6,645 bases of DNA from an uncultured Clostridia bacterium (GCA_947178015.1 CAMWWW010000133.1:1-6645), one strand, 5' to 3'; positions 1 to 6,534 are shown, counted from the stretch's first letter. Made by a program: numbers and translations. Notes: generated by a model from the sequence alone, not told the origin.

Positions 1-358
1 AAGTTGTATACTGGTAATGATCCAGAATTCCTGCTCTTCCGGCAAACTGAGGTGCAAAACAGATAGCCGCCAGCAGTTTCCCCTCATCTACAATCTTTCT
101 CGCCAGCGGACAAATATCATTCTGCTGATTATTGATAGGGCCGCCCGGAATAATCAGCGCCTCCACCATAGCGAGCGATGTGATGTCCTCAATTCTTCTC
201 TCTGGCCTATAGATAAGCCCTGACTGTGCCGTCACAGGCGCAAGCGTTTCAGAAATAGAAAGTATTTCTTTTCTGCCCATATTTCTAAGCCTGTGCAGCA
301 ACAAACTTATCTCGAAATCTGCCATTTCTTCATATATATAGCACAATATTTTTCCCAC
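1..358 (-). CDS. DJ-1/PfpI family protein, 3' part cut off by window edge
   Basis: The first 119 codons of a gene that runs off the left edge. The reading starts VGKILCYIYEEMADFE, and later segments EALIIPGGP and LLAAICFAP match the DJ-1/PfpI fold. Cys100 in AAICFAP sits at the nucleophile elbow, and Glu16 in ADFE aligns with the conserved acidic partner of that cysteine. The family includes deglycase-like, chaperone and protease-like members; the exact activity cannot be read here. The start is a GTG (358-356): the frame is closed by the kinase stop upstream, and the first strand of the fold would be lost if the ATG at codon 12 were used. AGGGA lies 10 nt upstream and GGTGG 3 nt upstream. 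The gap to the kinase stop is 18 nt with no terminator, so the two genes are probably cotranscribed. The C-terminal part, including any late catalytic residue, is not visible. Confidence 0.85.
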   Translation of the reverse strand, partial: MGKILCYIYEEMADFEISLLLHRLRNMGRKEILSISETLAPVTAQSGLIYRPERRIEDITSLAMVEALIIPGGPINNQQNDICPLARKIVDEGKLLAAICFAPQFAGRAGILDHYQYTT

Positions 359-376
359 AGTCCACCATTCCCTGCA

Positions 377-2923
377 TTACTTCTTCATAATATGCTTTTC
401 CAGCAACCGCACAACTTCCTTCACATCAATCGGTTTTGCAATATGCGCGTTCATGCCGCACGCCAGACATCTCTCTCGATCCTCGGAAAATGCGTCTGCT
501 GTCATAGCGATAATCGGCAGCTTGGCATCCTCGCGATCTAGAGCGCGAATTGCCTCTGTCGCCTCATAACCTGACATAATCGGCATACGAATATCCATCA
601 AGATTGCCTGATAAAAACCAACCTCAGACGCACAGAATTTTTCCACACAGATCTGTCCATTTTCAGCACGCTCCAGCTCAAGTCCCAGAGAAGAAAGCAG
701 CTCGTCTGCAATCTCCCAGTTGAGATCATTGTCCTCCGCGAGAAGAATCTTTAAGCCCTCCAACTCAAATTCCTGCGCTGCATGATCCACCGTCTCTTCC
801 TCTACAAGTCCCGTGTATTGTTTTAAGCCGTAGAAAAGAGTCGATTTAAACAAAGGTTTTGAGATAAAGCCATTGATTCCCGCCTCCCTCGCTTCCTTCT
901 CAATATCGCTCCAATCGTAGGCAGACATTAAAAGGATCGGCACATTCGAACCCATGTGTTTCCGTATCTCTCTCGCCGTCTCAATTCCATCCATATCTGG
1001 CATCTTCCAGTCAATCAAAACTGCATGGTAATCATCATTCTTATTATGACGCTTCTCCACCATCTGAACCGCTGACTCTCCGTCAAAGGTCCACTCCGCC
1101 TTGACGCCGATCTCTTGCAGGGAAAACGCGGTGGTCTGGCACAACTGCTCATCATCATCCACCACAAGCATATGCAGATCGGGAAGCTTCATATCCTCCT
1201 CCACAACATTCGCCCTCTCCAGATCCAGCGTGACATGGAATTCTGTGCCCTTTCCCTGTTCACTCTCCACTTCAATTGTGCCCTTCATGGCATCAATAAT
1301 ATATTTCGTGATGGCCATGCCAAGACCAGTACCCTCCGTCTTGTGCACACGCTTATTGTCCTCCCGCGCAAAGGACTCAAAAATCTTTTCCTTAAACTCC
1401 CGCGACATTCCCATTCCATTATCCTTTACGCGGAAATGCACACGAACATAATTATCTCCCTTTGGAGATTCCTCCTCAGACAGTGAAATATGTATGGTCC
1501 CTCCCTCTGAGGTAAATTTGATCGCGTTAGAAAGAAAGTTTAATAGCACTTGGTTTATACGCACACTGTCGCAGTAGACATTCTCCACTTCAATATCATG
1601 GATAAAGACATCAAAGTGCTGATTCTTTGTCTTTAACTGCGGCTGCACAATACTTACAATTCCCTCCATTGTTTCACGAAGGGAAACGATATCCATATTG
1701 AGCGTCATCTTTCCGCTCTCAATCTTTGACATATCCAGCACATCGTTGATAAGTCCAAGCAGATGCTTGCTGGATAAGGTGATCTTCTTAAGGCAGTTTT
1801 TCACCTGCTGTATATTGTCAATATTCGCCGTGGCAATCGCCGTCATGCCGACAATCGCGTTCATAGGCGTTCTGATATCATGGCTCATATTGGACAAAAA
1901 CTCACTTTTCGCCATATTGGCGCGGACCGCCTCCTGCCTTGCTTCCTCTATATCCCGAATCTGCTGCTTTGTCAGACGATAATATATCACAAAGGTAATT
2001 AAAAATCCGACAATAATCGCGCCATAGCACATTAAAATAGATCCCGTCCGCTGCGCACCAAGCTGCGTGATCAGATCATCCATCATACCATACGGCATCA
2101 CATTAATTAGATACCACTCGGAATCTGGAAGAGAGCTACAATAAATATGACGCTTTTCATTGTCAACCTCCAAGACAGCAGAATAATTCTCTCCCTCGCT
2201 CATCGCCTGACGCAGTTCTTCCACATATTGTTCTGGATTTTTGTCTCCCCCCGAAACTTCCTCCCTGAGACGCTCAAAATAGCTATCCCGGTATGCATTG
2301 CTGTTTCGTATTACATAGGAACCGTCGGATCGGATAATATGTGCCCAACCTGTGGAGTTATTATCATCCAAGGTAAGCATCTCATTAATGTATTCTACTG
2401 GAAGAGTCGCCACCAACGCCGTACACTCTTTTCCATTACTTAACGGATAGCTGGCGTCCACTCCCATAAGAATCATATCTTTCCCGGAGGAAGTCTGCCC
2501 AACCGCCACCTTATTTTGATGATTATTAAGGGACTGTAAAAAAGGCTCTGGATCAATCAGATGAATTTCCTCCCCGTACACCATAATAAATTCTCCCTCT
2601 GTAGTATACAGAGCAAGAGAATCAAACGAGCGCACCTGACCGCTAATGGTAAGCTCCTCCATCATCTCCTCATCATTCTTGATTGTTTCCGGCGGCGTGC
2701 GGTTCACAATTCCCTGAATCTGATCTAAATTCATCTCTATCATGGTTCCAAAATGACGGGCAATCTGTTCACTCATTCCTGACATATAAATCGTGCCAAT
2801 ATCATTAATTGTCGACGATATTTTCTGATTTACCGTAGTTGTCAGCAAGATGAATATCACTCCACACAGTGAAAGTACAGCAATACAGCTAATCAGCAGA
2901 ACTCTTGTTGCTTTGCTCTTCAT
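377..2923 (-). CDS. Membrane hybrid sensor histidine kinase with two receiver domains
   Basis: An 848-residue kinase that autophosphorylates on His and passes phosphate to its own receiver domains. Visible parts in order: membrane segment at about 7-29; extracytoplasmic sensor at about 31-293, with DGSYVIR (200-206) and DSEWYLINVMPY (267-278) resembling Cache/PDC sensors; second membrane segment at about 294-315; short coiled linker; HisKA with SHDIRTP and phospho-acceptor His348; HATPase with N-box around Asn466, DNGMGM at 501-506 and GTGLGM at 531-536; REC1 at about 583-705 with acidic residues 589-591, phospho-Asp638, Ser667 and Lys689; REC2 at about 723-845 with Asp731, phospho-Asp777, Thr808 and Lys830. 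All key residues are kept, so both receivers should be functional. In REC2, Trp736 replaces the Arg usual after the DN-LN motif. There is no HPt or DNA-binding domain. GGAGGA lies 9 nt before the ATG. A promoter at 3003-3031 serves it, and the DJ-1 gene follows after 18 nt. The ligand is unknown. Confidence 0.95.
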   Translation of the reverse strand: MKSKATRVLLISCIAVLSLCGVIFILLTTTVNQKISSTINDIGTIYMSGMSEQIARHFGTMIEMNLDQIQGIVNRTPPETIKNDEEMMEELTISGQVRSFDSLALYTTEGEFIMVYGEEIHLIDPEPFLQSLNNHQNKVAVGQTSSGKDMILMGVDASYPLSNGKECTALVATLPVEYINEMLTLDDNNSTGWAHIIRSDGSYVIRNSNAYRDSYFERLREEVSGGDKNPEQYVEELRQAMSEGENYSAVLEVDNEKRHIYCSSLPDSEWYLINVMPYGMMDDLITQLGAQRTGSILMCYGAIIVGFLITFVIYYRLTKQQIRDIEEARQEAVRANMAKSEFLSNMSHDIRTPMNAIVGMTAIATANIDNIQQVKNCLKKITLSSKHLLGLINDVLDMSKIESGKMTLNMDIVSLRETMEGIVSIVQPQLKTKNQHFDVFIHDIEVENVYCDSVRINQVLLNFLSNAIKFTSEGGTIHISLSEEESPKGDNYVRVHFRVKDNGMGMSREFKEKIFESFAREDNKRVHKTEGTGLGMAITKYIIDAMKGTIEVESEQGKGTEFHVTLDLERANVVEEDMKLPDLHMLVVDDDEQLCQTTAFSLQEIGVKAEWTFDGESAVQMVEKRHNKNDDYHAVLIDWKMPDMDGIETAREIRKHMGSNVPILLMSAYDWSDIEKEAREAGINGFISKPLFKSTLFYGLKQYTGLVEEETVDHAAQEFELEGLKILLAEDNDLNWEIADELLSSLGLELERAENGQICVEKFCASEVGFYQAILMDIRMPIMSGYEATEAIRALDREDAKLPIIAMTADAFSEDRERCLACGMNAHIAKPIDVKEVVRLLEKHIMKK

Positions 2924-2950
2924 CTAATCCAGTCCTCCATCCCCATTCCT

Positions 2951-2972
2951 TCTGTCTATCGCAGGTCTGTCT
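2951..2972. repeat. Direct repeat of TCTGTCT in kinase leader
   Basis: Two copies of the heptamer TCTGTCT on the plus strand, at 2951-2957 and 2966-2972, start 15 bp apart. They lie in the predicted 5' leader of the kinase, between the promoter and the ribosome site. They might be a regulator site, but a chance match is not excluded. Confidence 0.3.
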
Positions 2973-2979
2973 GTATTAT

Positions 2980-2991
2980 TACGAAAACGTA
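2980..2991. promoter_or_regulatory. Small palindrome just downstream of kinase transcription start
   Basis: TACG-AAAA-CGTA is a perfect 4+4 bp inverted repeat. It falls about 5-16 nt downstream of the transcription start predicted from the promoter at 3003-3031. That position would suit a repressor operator, but the arms are short and no regulator is known, so this is a weak call. Confidence 0.3.
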
Positions 2992-3002
2992 CCTTTATCT
3001 TG

Positions 3003-3031
3003 ATTATAACAAACACAATATATTTTGTCCA
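3003..3031 (-). promoter_or_regulatory. Sigma-A type promoter for the hybrid kinase
   Basis: On the minus strand, TGGACA (3031-3026, 5 of 6 matches to TTGACA) is followed after exactly 17 bp by a perfect TATAAT (3008-3003). Transcription would start near 2996, giving a leader of about 73 nt before the kinase ATG. It starts 19 bp after the prfA stop, and no terminator is seen between, so prfA read-through into the kinase is also possible. Confidence 0.75.
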
Positions 3032-3049
3032 GCACCTGACTCTTTCCTG

Positions 3050-4120
3050 TTATTCATTCATCTTCGCCAGCTTTGCTGCCTGATCGGCGGCAATGCAGGC
3101 ATCCAAAATTTCTTCAATATCTCCGTCCATAATTTTATCCAACTTATAGAGTGTAAGTCCAATTCGATGATCCGTAACACGTCCTTGCGGAAAATTATAG
3201 GTGCGGATCTTCTCGGAGCGATCTCCTGTTCCAATCTGACTTCTGCGAAGCTCCGCTTCAGCGTCATGCGCCTTCTGCTGCTCAATGTCGTATAGTTTCG
3301 CGCGCAGCAGCGCAAAAGCCTTTTCTTTATTTTGTAGCTGGGATTTTTCTGTCTGGCTGTAAACCACAATACCAGTGGGATAATGTGTCAGGCGGACAGC
3401 CGAATCTGTGGTATTGACACACTGGCCTCCATTTCCTGAAGCACGCATCACATCAATTCGAATATCCTTGTCGTCAATCACGACATCCACAGACTCCACC
3501 TCCGGCATCACTGCCACAGTGATGGTTGAGGTATGAATACGACCGCCGGACTCTGTCTCCGGCACACGCTGCACGCGATGCACGCCGCTCTCATATTTCA
3601 ACTTCGAATAAGCTCCCTGTCCAGAGATCATAAAGCTGACCTCCTTCATACCGCCAATTCCTATCTCATCCACGCTCACCAGCTCCACCTTCCAGCGCTG
3701 ACGCTCCGCATAATGCACATACAAACGGTATATCTCCGCCGCAAACAAAGCCGCCTCATCTCCGCCCGCACCTGCGCGGATCTCCACGACGACATCCTTA
3801 TCATCATTCGGGTCCTTGGGAAGCAGTAAAATCTTAAGCTTCTTTTCCAACTCCTCCACATCCTGCTTTGCCCCGGAAAGCTCCTCCTTGAGAAGCTCCT
3901 TCATCTCTGGATCGCTTTCCTCCTCCAGCATCGAGAGACTGTCCTCTATCGTCTCCTTTGCTTTTTTATAAGCGGAGTACGCCTCCACAATCGGAGCAAG
4001 ATCACTCTGCTCCTTCATTAATTTCCTAAAATGGCTCGGATCGCCTGTCACCTCCGGCGACGCAAGCTCCTGCATCAGCTCTGAATAGCGAAGCAGCAAA
4101 TCTTCTAATTTATCAAACAT
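3050..4120 (-). CDS. prfA: Peptide chain release factor 1 (RF1)
   Basis: A 356-residue RF1, full length for the family. It acts in the cytoplasm on the ribosome, reads UAA and UAG and triggers release of the finished protein. The N-terminal helical domain covers roughly 1-100. The stop-codon recognition tripeptide is PET at 187-189, within RVPETESGGRIHTST; E. coli has PAT, while PET is common in Bacillota. The catalytic GGQ is at 231-233, followed by Cys rather than the His of E. coli, and Gln233 is the expected PrmC methylation site. The block TGDRSEKIRTYNFPQGRVTD (298-317) is typical of the C-terminal part. The absence of an in-frame shift site and the PxT motif argue for RF1 over RF2. The ATG is preceded at 7 nt by GGAGGA (4133-4128), which lies inside the end of prmC; the intergenic gap is only 3 nt, so translation is probably coupled. 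Confidence 0.98.
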   Translation of the reverse strand: MFDKLEDLLLRYSELMQELASPEVTGDPSHFRKLMKEQSDLAPIVEAYSAYKKAKETIEDSLSMLEEESDPEMKELLKEELSGAKQDVEELEKKLKILLLPKDPNDDKDVVVEIRAGAGGDEAALFAAEIYRLYVHYAERQRWKVELVSVDEIGIGGMKEVSFMISGQGAYSKLKYESGVHRVQRVPETESGGRIHTSTITVAVMPEVESVDVVIDDKDIRIDVMRASGNGGQCVNTTDSAVRLTHYPTGIVVYSQTEKSQLQNKEKAFALLRAKLYDIEQQKAHDAEAELRRSQIGTGDRSEKIRTYNFPQGRVTDHRIGLTLYKLDKIMDGDIEEILDACIAADQAAKLAKMNE

Positions 4121-4123
4121 TAT

Positions 4124-4987
4124 CTATTCCTCCATCTTCTTTCCCAAACATACCCGGTCAAGTCCCGCCAGATCCTGATATATTCTGATATCGGCATAGC
4201 CGTTTTCCTTCAATATGGAAGCCACTGCCTCCCCTTGATCGTGTCCAATCTCATACAACAGATACCCGCCCGCTGTCAAATAGAAAGCTGCCTGCTCTGT
4301 AATCCTGCGATAAAAATACAGCCCATCCTCCCCGCCGTCAAGCGCCATGCGCGGCTCATACTCTCTGACTTCCGGCTCTAGGGATTCTATCACAGACGAC
4401 GGGATGTAGGGCGGATTTGAAACGATCAAATCAAAGCTTCCCTCCACCGCCTCAAAGAGATCTCCCTTTAAAAAACTTACCTCCACTCCATGCCTTGCCG
4501 CGTTTTTTTCGGCAATTTCAAGCGCCCTGCCCGAACGATCCGAGCCAACCGCCCGAACGATCTGCCCGCTGCCCAATCTGCCATAATAATACGCAAGACT
4601 AGTAATAATACAACCAGAGCCTGTGCACAGATCCAACACACTCGCCTGTGTTTTCTCCTTGATCCTCTTTCCCGCTTCCTCCACAAGCAGCTCCGTGTCC
4701 TGCCTTGGTATCAGCACATTGTCGTCAACCTCAAACGTCAGCCCCATAAACTCCTGCCACCCCGTAAGCTGCTGAAGAGGAATTCGCTTTGCTCTGTTCG
4801 TAATCAGCTCCTTATAACGACCAGCGGCTTCATCTGAAACTCCCTTGTTCCTGTCCGCCAAATACTTTGCCCTGTCAACTCCTGTCGCAAAAGAGAGAAG
4901 CAGCCACGCATCCAGCTCATATTCTGCAACACCAGCAGCCTCCAGCTCTCTCTTGCCCCACAAAAGCAGTCCATTCAATGTCTCCAT
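4124..4987 (-). CDS. prmC: Release factor glutamine N5-methyltransferase PrmC
   Basis: A 287-residue class I SAM-dependent methyltransferase that modifies the glutamine of the GGQ motif in RF1 and RF2, improving termination. An N-terminal helical domain (about 1-80) binds the release factor. It is followed by IPRQDTE at 93-99, the SAM-binding motif VLDLCTGSGCI at 117-127, and the signature NPPY at 191-194, which holds the substrate glutamine. Length and motifs are all normal. Its substrate gene prfA follows 3 nt later, the usual pairing. The ATG at 4987 lies 12 nt after the stop of the DUF1385 gene. The start fits the family N-terminus (LLLWGKRELEAAGVAEYELD), but the nearby ribosome site is only GGGAA, so initiation may depend on coupling to the upstream gene. 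Confidence 0.97.
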   Translation of the reverse strand: METLNGLLLWGKRELEAAGVAEYELDAWLLLSFATGVDRAKYLADRNKGVSDEAAGRYKELITNRAKRIPLQQLTGWQEFMGLTFEVDDNVLIPRQDTELLVEEAGKRIKEKTQASVLDLCTGSGCIITSLAYYYGRLGSGQIVRAVGSDRSGRALEIAEKNAARHGVEVSFLKGDLFEAVEGSFDLIVSNPPYIPSSVIESLEPEVREYEPRMALDGGEDGLYFYRRITEQAAFYLTAGGYLLYEIGHDQGEAVASILKENGYADIRIYQDLAGLDRVCLGKKMEE

Positions 4988-4992
4988 GGTAA

Positions 4993-5010
4993 TTCCCGAC
5001 TAACTCTCCT
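4993..5010 (-). promoter_or_regulatory. Weak ribosome site region of prmC
   Basis: The closest purine run to the prmC ATG is GGGAA (4997-4993, spacer 5 nt). A better AGGAGAG (5010-5004) lies inside the end of the upstream gene, but its 16-nt spacing is too long for normal use. This suggests translational coupling or modest initiation. The reading is inference. Confidence 0.4.
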
Positions 5011-5998
5011 CACCATCTACTATAAATTCAAAGCCTTCCTCCGCCCTAAGCTGAGCAAGCTCTTCCTGTGTGATCTTTCCCTCATCAGCCAGATACTGCT
5101 TCCAATCAAACACCGCCTCCACCGCGCGGATCGCCACCTCGATCATGCCGTCGTCCGGCTCTTTCGTGGTCAATCTTTGCAGCAACATTCCCGGCATACT
5201 CAACAAATTTACCACGGCAGAATCACTGCTCCCCGCCAAGCGGATAAATTCATATGACACGCCCGCGATCACTGGCACCAACAAAAGCCGGATCACCACC
5301 CGCCATAAGGGATTCGGCGTATGAATAAAGAAAAAGAAAATAATACTGACAATCATCACAATCAAAAGAAAGCTTGTTCCGCAGCGCTTATGCAGCCTAG
5401 AACTGATCCTCACATTCTCCACAGTAAGGGGAAGCCCCGACTCCACACAATTAATACATTTATGTTCTGCGCCATGATACATAAATACCCGCCGAATATC
5501 CTTCATCAAAGTGATCAAGAAAATATAGCCGATAAAGATCGCCAGACGCAGCGCTCCCTCTATCAACGCCATCAGCGCCGAGGAGATCACATATGGTCTT
5601 AAAAGCTCTGAGATATAATAAGGAAGTATCATAAAGATCGCCACAGCAAACACGACGGAGAACATCACCGTAAGCCCCATCACAACACTCTCTGCCTTAT
5701 CCTTAAAGATTTTGTCAAACGCCTTCTCTGCCTTGCCCGGCTTCGCCTCCTCTTCCTCATAAAATCCTGCCGAAAAAGTAAGCGTCTGCATCCCCAGCAC
5801 CAACGATTCTACAAAACTCAGCACGCCGCGCACAATCGGTATCTTTTTCAGAATCGGGTTCTTCATCACGCTGCCGCTCTCCCGCACCTCCACCTCGATC
5901 TCCTGATCCGGCTTGCGCACCGCCACAGCGTATCTATCCTTATTCTTCATCATAATTCCTTCAATGACGGCCTGCCCGCCAATTCCAGATGATTTCAT
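5000..5998 (-). CDS. DUF1385 / YqhQ-family membrane protein, function unknown
   Basis: A 332-residue integral membrane protein of the DUF1385 family (B. subtilis YqhQ type). The family hallmark GGQAVIEGIMM is at 7-17. Hydrophobic segments lie at about 105-128, 140-164, 208-226 and 234-250. Between the second and third lies HGAEHKCINC (175-184), rich in possible metal ligands, and in HKRCGTSF (203-210) a further His and Cys. The family has been annotated as a predicted metal-dependent enzyme, but no reaction is established. The conserved tail TTKEPDDGMIEVAI (277-290) is followed by an acidic stretch. The chosen ATG at 5998 has AGGAAAGGGA upstream; the frame stays open to a TTG at 6058, but that lies inside a stem-loop and adds 20 residues before the family start. 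It sits between rpmE and prmC, a layout common in Clostridia, which hints at a link to translation or its quality control. Confidence 0.93.
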   Translation of the reverse strand: MKSSGIGGQAVIEGIMMKNKDRYAVAVRKPDQEIEVEVRESGSVMKNPILKKIPIVRGVLSFVESLVLGMQTLTFSAGFYEEEEAKPGKAEKAFDKIFKDKAESVVMGLTVMFSVVFAVAIFMILPYYISELLRPYVISSALMALIEGALRLAIFIGYIFLITLMKDIRRVFMYHGAEHKCINCVESGLPLTVENVRISSRLHKRCGTSFLLIVMIVSIIFFFFIHTPNPLWRVVIRLLLVPVIAGVSYEFIRLAGSSDSAVVNLLSMPGMLLQRLTTKEPDDGMIEVAIRAVEAVFDWKQYLADEGKITQEELAQLRAEEGFEFIVDGEES

Positions 5999-6002
5999 AC
6001 TA

Positions 6003-6012
6003 TCCCTTTCCT
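6003..6012 (-). promoter_or_regulatory. Ribosome site that sets the DUF1385 start
   Basis: AGGAAAGGGA ends 4 nt before the ATG at 5998; its AGGA part is 10 nt away and its GGG part 5 nt away. It supports the shorter 332-residue protein over the reading from TTG at 6058, which has no such site. Confidence 0.65.
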
Positions 6013-6029
6013 GTATCTTTCTATATTGC

Positions 6030-6062
6030 AAAAGAAGGTTGAGATTAAATAACCTCAACCTT
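6030..6062 (-). terminator. Stem-loop with short U-tract between rpmE and the DUF1385 gene
   Basis: Just after the rpmE stop, the minus-strand transcript forms AAGGUUGAG (6062-6054) pairing perfectly with CUCAACCUU (6043-6035). One G-U and two A-U pairs extend the stem to 12 bp around an AUUU loop. The tail is CUUUUG, a short U-tract, so it is a plausible but incomplete intrinsic terminator. No promoter is seen between it and the next gene, so the downstream genes probably depend on read-through; it would then set the rpmE to prmC/prfA ratio. It might also protect the 3' end of the rpmE mRNA. Confidence 0.65.
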
Positions 6063-6076
6063 AGCTTTTCTTCCTA

Positions 6077-6286
6077 TTAGTTGTTAGATGCAAAACCATA
6101 TTTCTTATTAAACTTGTCTACACGTCCGCGGGCAGCACTGGACTTCTGCTGACCTGTGTAGAAGGAATGACACTTGGAGCAGATTTCAACATGGATGTCT
6201 TCCTTTGTAGAACCTGTCACAAACTCATTTCCACAGTTGCATACAACCTTTGCCTGATAGTATTTTGGATGGATTCCCTCTCTCAT
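6077..6286 (-). CDS. rpmE: Large ribosomal subunit protein bL31, zinc-binding form
   Basis: A 69-residue bL31, a 50S subunit protein near the central protuberance that helps bridge the two subunits. The start MREGIHPKYY and the end RVDKFNKKYGF are typical. Cys16, Cys18, Cys36 and Cys39 (CNC and CSKC) form the zinc site, making this the C+ form; bacteria that also carry a zinc-free paralogue can swap it in under zinc shortage, but no paralogue is visible here. The ATG at 6286 is chosen because GAGGTG lies 6 nt upstream and the protein then matches the family; an in-frame extension to 6325 begins at TTG inside the leader hairpin and has no ribosome site. A promoter lies at 6369-6397, and a stem-loop follows the stop. 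Confidence 0.97.
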   Translation of the reverse strand: MREGIHPKYYQAKVVCNCGNEFVTGSTKEDIHVEICSKCHSFYTGQQKSSAARGRVDKFNKKYGFASNN

Positions 6287-6292
6287 TCTCTT

Positions 6293-6298
6293 CACCTC
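6293..6298 (-). promoter_or_regulatory. Ribosome site that sets the rpmE start
   Basis: GAGGTG lies 6 nt before the ATG at 6286. It picks this start over upstream in-frame starts (ATG at 6310, TTG at 6325), which have none. Confidence 0.75.
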
Positions 6299-6315
6299 TT
6301 TAATCTGCATGATAA

Positions 6316-6342
6316 ACGCCTGCAAAATACCATGTCAGGCGT
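6316..6342 (-). promoter_or_regulatory. Hairpin in the rpmE 5' leader, candidate L31 leader element
   Basis: The predicted leader of about 76 nt contains ACGCCUG (6342-6336) and CAGGCGU (6322-6316), perfect 7-bp arms around a 13-nt loop, ending 17 nt before the GAGGTG ribosome site. Ribosomal protein genes often carry such leaders for autoregulation by their own product, and L31 leader candidates have been proposed in Firmicutes. Whether this hairpin belongs to one cannot be judged by eye. Confidence 0.5.
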
Positions 6343-6368
6343 GTTTCGTTCTTATAAACAGCTTCCTA

Positions 6369-6397
6369 ATTATAGCATAGCATTTTGAGATATGCAA
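6369..6397 (-). promoter_or_regulatory. Strong sigma-A promoter for rpmE
   Basis: On the minus strand TTGCAT (6397-6392) is followed after exactly 17 bp by a perfect TATAAT (6374-6369), with TGC directly before it, giving an extended -10 box. An A/T-rich stretch lies upstream of the -35. The predicted start is near 6362. It is the only convincing promoter before rpmE and probably drives rpmE through prfA. Confidence 0.82.
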
Positions 6398-6462
6398 GTA
6401 CTTTTTATTAAAGAGCCACGACAAACACATGAATAAATTATGAACAAAGTATTACCAAGGCA

Positions 6463-6475
6463 TGATTTATAATCA
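6463..6475. repeat. Short inverted repeat containing TATAAT
   Basis: TGATT-TAT-AATCA is a perfect 5+5 bp inverted repeat. On the plus strand it contains TATAAT at 6468-6473, which could serve as a -10 box, but no good -35 is found 16-18 bp upstream. Possibly chance in AT-rich DNA. Confidence 0.3.
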
Positions 6476-6505
6476 AATTTTTACTGCAACTTTCGAAAAT
6501 GGTCC

Positions 6506-6534
6506 GCATAGCCGCTCTGGCTATGCTACTTTTT
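6506..6534 (+). terminator. Orphan intrinsic-terminator-like hairpin on the plus strand
   Basis: GCATAGCC (6506-6513) and GGCTATGC (6519-6526) form a perfect 8-bp, GC-containing stem around a 5-nt loop, followed by TAC and then TTTTT (6530-6534). In the minus direction the tail is GGACC, so the terminator reads best for plus-strand transcripts. No plus-strand gene precedes it. It could end a short antisense or small RNA started within this region, or serve as an inefficient terminator for a gene beyond the right edge. Confidence 0.5.

Noticed and set aside
187..562. Disrupted catalytic or recognition motif in RF1 (PET instead of PAT, GGQC instead of GGQH)
   Set aside because: The numbers give no defect: PET is a normal variant in Bacillota RF1, and the residue after GGQ varies. 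The true position of these motifs is within 3420-3562.
1101..1486. Two overlapping plus-strand open frames opposite the kinase
   Set aside because: They are antisense to the ATPase/receiver-coding part of an intact kinase and show low-complexity, non-protein-like composition.
3028..3041. GTCAGGTGCTGGAC as a terminator hairpin after prfA
   Set aside because: Only about three consecutive base pairs form and no U-tract follows; it also overlaps the kinase -35 box.
4490..4837. Plus-strand open frame of 115 codons opposite prmC
   Set aside because: It lies wholly antisense to a clear gene, its protein has no recognisable pattern, and no ribosome site is evident.
5999..6058. N-terminal extension of the DUF1385 protein from a TTG at 6058
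   Set aside because: The TTG lies inside the rpmE/DUF1385 stem-loop, has no ribosome site, and adds 20 residues before the usual family start MKSSGIGGQ.
6287..6325. N-terminal extension of bL31 from TTG at 6325 or ATG at 6310
   Set aside because: Neither has a ribosome site, the extension overlaps the leader hairpin, and bL31 normally begins MREGIHP or similar; GAGGTG supports the ATG at 6286.
6441..6473. Plus-strand 10-codon frame MNKVLPRHDL
   Set aside because: Very short, no ribosome site, and no sign of conservation can be judged from one sequence.
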